Positions 17,178 to 18,568 of a DNA stretch of 18,568 nt are shown here, in pieces. Where the stretch lies: the NCBI GenBank assembly GCA_036399715.1, contig DASWMO010000144.1, positions 1 through 18,568 of the forward strand, in the 5' to 3' direction. The notes beneath the pieces are model-generated. The model did not search any database, was not told where the DNA came from, and saw only the letters and a program-made list of their open reading frames with translations. This DNA comes from DASVSE01 sp036399715. Lineage in GTDB: Bacteria; Bacteroidota; Rhodothermia; Rhodothermales; Rubricoccaceae. Each line of letters opens with the position of its first letter. Within the stretch, counting starts at the first letter, position 1. The position numbers and the translations under genes are program-made.

Positions 17178-17219
17178 CTGCGGCTCATCCCTGGATTTGA
17201 TCCTAGGGATGAGCCGCAG
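17178..17219. terminator. Perfect 15-bp hairpin, bidirectional terminator after lon
   Basis: Arms 17178-17192 (CTGCGGCTCATCCCT) and 17205-17219 are exact reverse complements around a 12-nt loop. AAAATTT precedes it and a T-rich stretch (TATGTTTGCTTCTTG) follows, so it could stop transcription from both sides. It begins 23 bp after the lon stop and is the strongest inverted repeat in the window. Confidence 0.75.
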
Positions 17220-17224
17220 GCATG

Positions 17225-17232
17225 TATGTTTG
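17225..17232 (+). promoter_or_regulatory. Bacteroidota-type -7 box TATGTTTG
   Basis: TATGTTTG is an exact match to the TAnnTTTG -7 consensus of Bacteroidota sigma factor promoters. It would give transcription starting near 17239 and a leader of about 25 nt before the ATG at 17264. A TTTG at 17196-17199 could be the -33 box, but it lies in the loop of the lon terminator hairpin and the spacing of 25 nt is longer than usual. Confidence 0.45.
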
Positions 17233-17263
17233 CTTCTTGCCTGTTGATCTGTCCGAAACAGCG

Positions 17264-17698
17264 ATGCGGTTTCGATTTACGCTCCCTGTCCTGCTGTCGC
17301 TCTTGGCCGTACCCGGATGTGATTCGGCATTAGATCCACAGTCACCCGGCGCCCTTGTCGCCTCGACGGAGCCCATCACATCCGTCTCGACATACGCAGA
17401 AGACTCTATCGCACCGATCGAATTGAGCGCGCACTTTGCCGCGGTCAACGGTGCGCCGACGTACACGGTAACGTCCAGCGCACCCGACGTAGCCACCGTA
17501 ACCCTCGCGGCCAGCCGCCTCACTATTCGCCCTCGCAACCCGGGCACGGCGCGTATCATTGTCACGGCGTCGACGGGCGCATCCGGCGAGGGACAGCAGG
17601 CAACGCAGACGTTCACCGTCGAGACGCTCGACCCGTGCCCGCCCGGCCCCGCGGCGGGCCAGCAGGACCTTTTTCCCGCAACGCAGGGGGCCGTCTGA
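17264..17698 (+). CDS. Lipoprotein with Ig/cadherin-like domain, N-terminal piece before an in-frame TGA
   Basis: This 144-residue piece starts with a lipoprotein signal peptide (MRFRFTLPVLLSLLAVPGC, Cys19). About residues 50-120 follow the Ig/cadherin-like pattern common in secreted proteins of this lineage: ELSAHFAAVNG, TYTVTSSAPDVATVTLA, LTIRPRNPGTARIIVTAS and QTFTVETL. The chain then reads DLFPATQGAV and meets a TGA at 17696-17698. The same frame continues for 141 codons without a stop to 18124, so this looks like the front part of one longer gene. Codon use is less GC-rich than in neighbours (TTT, CGA, TTA, CCA, TCA occur early), which suggests an accessory, perhaps acquired gene. The upstream ATG at 17222 overlaps the promoter box and is rejected. 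Expected location is the cell envelope; function unknown. Confidence 0.6.
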   Translation: MRFRFTLPVLLSLLAVPGCDSALDPQSPGALVASTEPITSVSTYAEDSIAPIELSAHFAAVNGAPTYTVTSSAPDVATVTLAASRLTIRPRNPGTARIIVTASTGASGEGQQATQTFTVETLDPCPPGPAAGQQDLFPATQGAV

Positions 17699-18124
17699 AC
17701 CTTCGACTCGGTGTTCAGCACGAGCGTCAACACCGGCCCCGAGACGGTCGACCGGCGGACTATGTCGTGGACGTTTGGCAGCGAGACGTGCCGCCGCGGC
17801 ACCCGGACGATGCCCCTCGTCCACACGCTTCCCAATGCCTCGGCGGTGCCGGTGGGGGTCGCCGTGCAGACTGGAACTGAGGTCACGCTGACCTACACGA
17901 CAGCTGAACTGATCCCGCTCTCCACTCGGACGTTTCCTCGGTTCTCGGCGACGGCCGCTGCCCAAGCCCTCCCCGCGGTGTGCGTCGGCGATGCGCCGTT
18001 TCAGGAGTGCAATGCGCTCACGCTCACACCCGGCCGGGGCGCCAGCGAGGTGCGCTGGAATAAATCGCGACGGTTCGGCGCTACGGTCGAGGCCCAGCGG
18101 GTCGTCCAGACGCGGACGAACTAG
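17699..18124 (+). pseudogene. C-terminal continuation of the interrupted lipoprotein gene
   Basis: After the TGA the same frame stays open for 141 codons and ends with TAG at 18122-18124. It encodes TFDSVFSTSVNT, MSWTFGSETC, a stretch of probable beta-strands (VPVGVAVQTGTEVTLTYTTAE), a Cys pair (AVCVGDAPFQEC) and RRFGATVEAQRVVQTRTN. Across the stop the text would read FPATQGAV-[stop]-TFDSVF; many secreted Bacteroidota proteins have FPL..G..W.Y at such a place, so TGA probably replaces a Trp TGG. Internal GTG 17711 or ATG 17762 could start a separate protein, but neither has a leader or signal peptide. I therefore read this as the back part of one broken gene. No domain family is recognised in it. 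Confidence 0.55.
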
Positions 18125-18168
18125 GCCGCGTGGATCCGTAGCATGGGAGGCCCCGACCCTGCGCGCCC

Positions 18169-18568
18169 ATGTCCCTCTTCGACCCTGTCGCCACCGACCG
18201 CCGCACACGGGTTGGCGTGCTTACGCATGGCTCACTCGGGGCGGGCGTCGAGATGAAGCTGGACCCGGCGCGGTCCGTCGAGTCGGTCCGCGCCGGGACG
18301 TTCGTCGTCGTCGAGGGCGAGGCGTTCGACTTTTTCTCGCTCATCACCGACGTCCGCATCGACGCCGCCAACGAGGGCATCCTGCTGCACCCGCCGGGCC
18401 GCGAGGACGAGTTGCTCCGGCAGGTCCTCCAGGGCTCGGGGACGTACGCGACCGTCTCGCTCAAGCCGCAGCTTATGGTCCCGCAGGGCGTCACGGACGA
18501 CGCGCCGCAGCCCGTCAAGACCGTTCCGGCACACTTCTCGGCCGTCGGCGAGGCGACCGAGGACGACG
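18169..18568 (+). CDS. HerA/DUF87-like ATPase, N-terminal barrel part (3' end outside the window)
   Basis: The frame starts at the ATG at 18169, 44 bp after the preceding stop, and runs off the right edge after 133 complete codons. The visible part resembles the HAS-barrel N-terminal domain of HerA/DUF87-type hexameric ATPases: RVGVLTHGSLGAGVEMKL, the strand pair TFVVVEGEAFDFFSLITDV, ILLHPPG, LQGSGTYATVSLKPQLMV, and PVKTVPAHFSAVGEATEDD, which normally leads into the ATPase domain. Such proteins translocate DNA or remodel DNA-bound complexes, sometimes with NurA nuclease or a Sir2-like or nuclease partner. The Walker motifs and partner genes lie beyond the window, so the role is not decided here. 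Confidence 0.7.
   Translation, partial: MSLFDPVATDRRTRVGVLTHGSLGAGVEMKLDPARSVESVRAGTFVVVEGEAFDFFSLITDVRIDAANEGILLHPPGREDELLRQVLQGSGTYATVSLKPQLMVPQGVTDDAPQPVKTVPAHFSAVGEATEDD

Noticed and set aside
17696..17698. The in-frame TGA as a selenocysteine codon
   Set aside because: No SECIS-like stem-loop directly after the codon was apparent, the surrounding residues fit Trp better, and no selenoprotein family is recognisable.
18169..18568. The partial HerA-like ATPase as the start of a defence system
   Set aside because: Only the barrel domain is visible, with no nuclease, Sir2 or NurA partner in the window, so a defence role cannot be supported from these bases.

Overview
The window is very GC-rich bacterial chromosome with short intergenic gaps. 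Several features point to Bacteroidota in the wide sense, and most likely to the high-GC Rhodothermota (Rubricoccus/Rubrivirga-like marine bacteria). These are a secreted protein with a type IX secretion sorting domain, a glutaminyl-cyclase-type M28 enzyme, an exported protein that would begin with Gln after signal-peptide cleavage, a Bacteroidota-type -7 box (TAnnTTTG) and few clear Shine-Dalgarno sites. The lineage is inferred; no rRNA or other marker gene is present.

Left part (1-7071): the 3' part of a large T9SS-exported surface protein, then a strong hairpin terminator, then a TIGR03032-family protein (+). Facing it with a 1-bp gap is a two-gene minus-strand unit, DUF427 protein followed by a tandem-GNAT acetyltransferase. 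Divergent from that unit are a long class-V aminotransferase/cysteine-desulfurase-like enzyme and a membrane-anchored glutaminyl-cyclase-like M28 protein, both on +.

Middle part (7072-12151): two paralogous PPC-domain lipoproteins (both minus) flank a CrtI-type carotenoid desaturase (+) and a SnoaL-like protein (minus). The SnoaL gene has a striking AT-rich palindrome just upstream. A glutaryl-CoA-dehydrogenase-like acyl-CoA dehydrogenase (minus) follows.

Right part (12152-18568): a small exported barrel-like protein, dihydrolipoyl dehydrogenase and Lon protease, all on +, with a hairpin after lpdA and a 15-bp perfect hairpin after lon. Then comes a lipoprotein gene interrupted by an in-frame TGA where a Trp codon is expected, and the 5' end of a HerA/DUF87-like ATPase gene that runs out of the window.

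Most of the window is ordinary housekeeping and envelope biology. I found no CRISPR array, tRNA, rRNA, insertion sequence or recognisable defence system. The points most worth a second look are the interrupted lipoprotein gene, the operator-like palindrome at 10024-10043, the pairing of a glutaminyl cyclase with a Q-rule substrate, the duplicated PPC lipoproteins around crtI, and a recurring GTATGTTCGG/TATGTTTG box upstream of genes.
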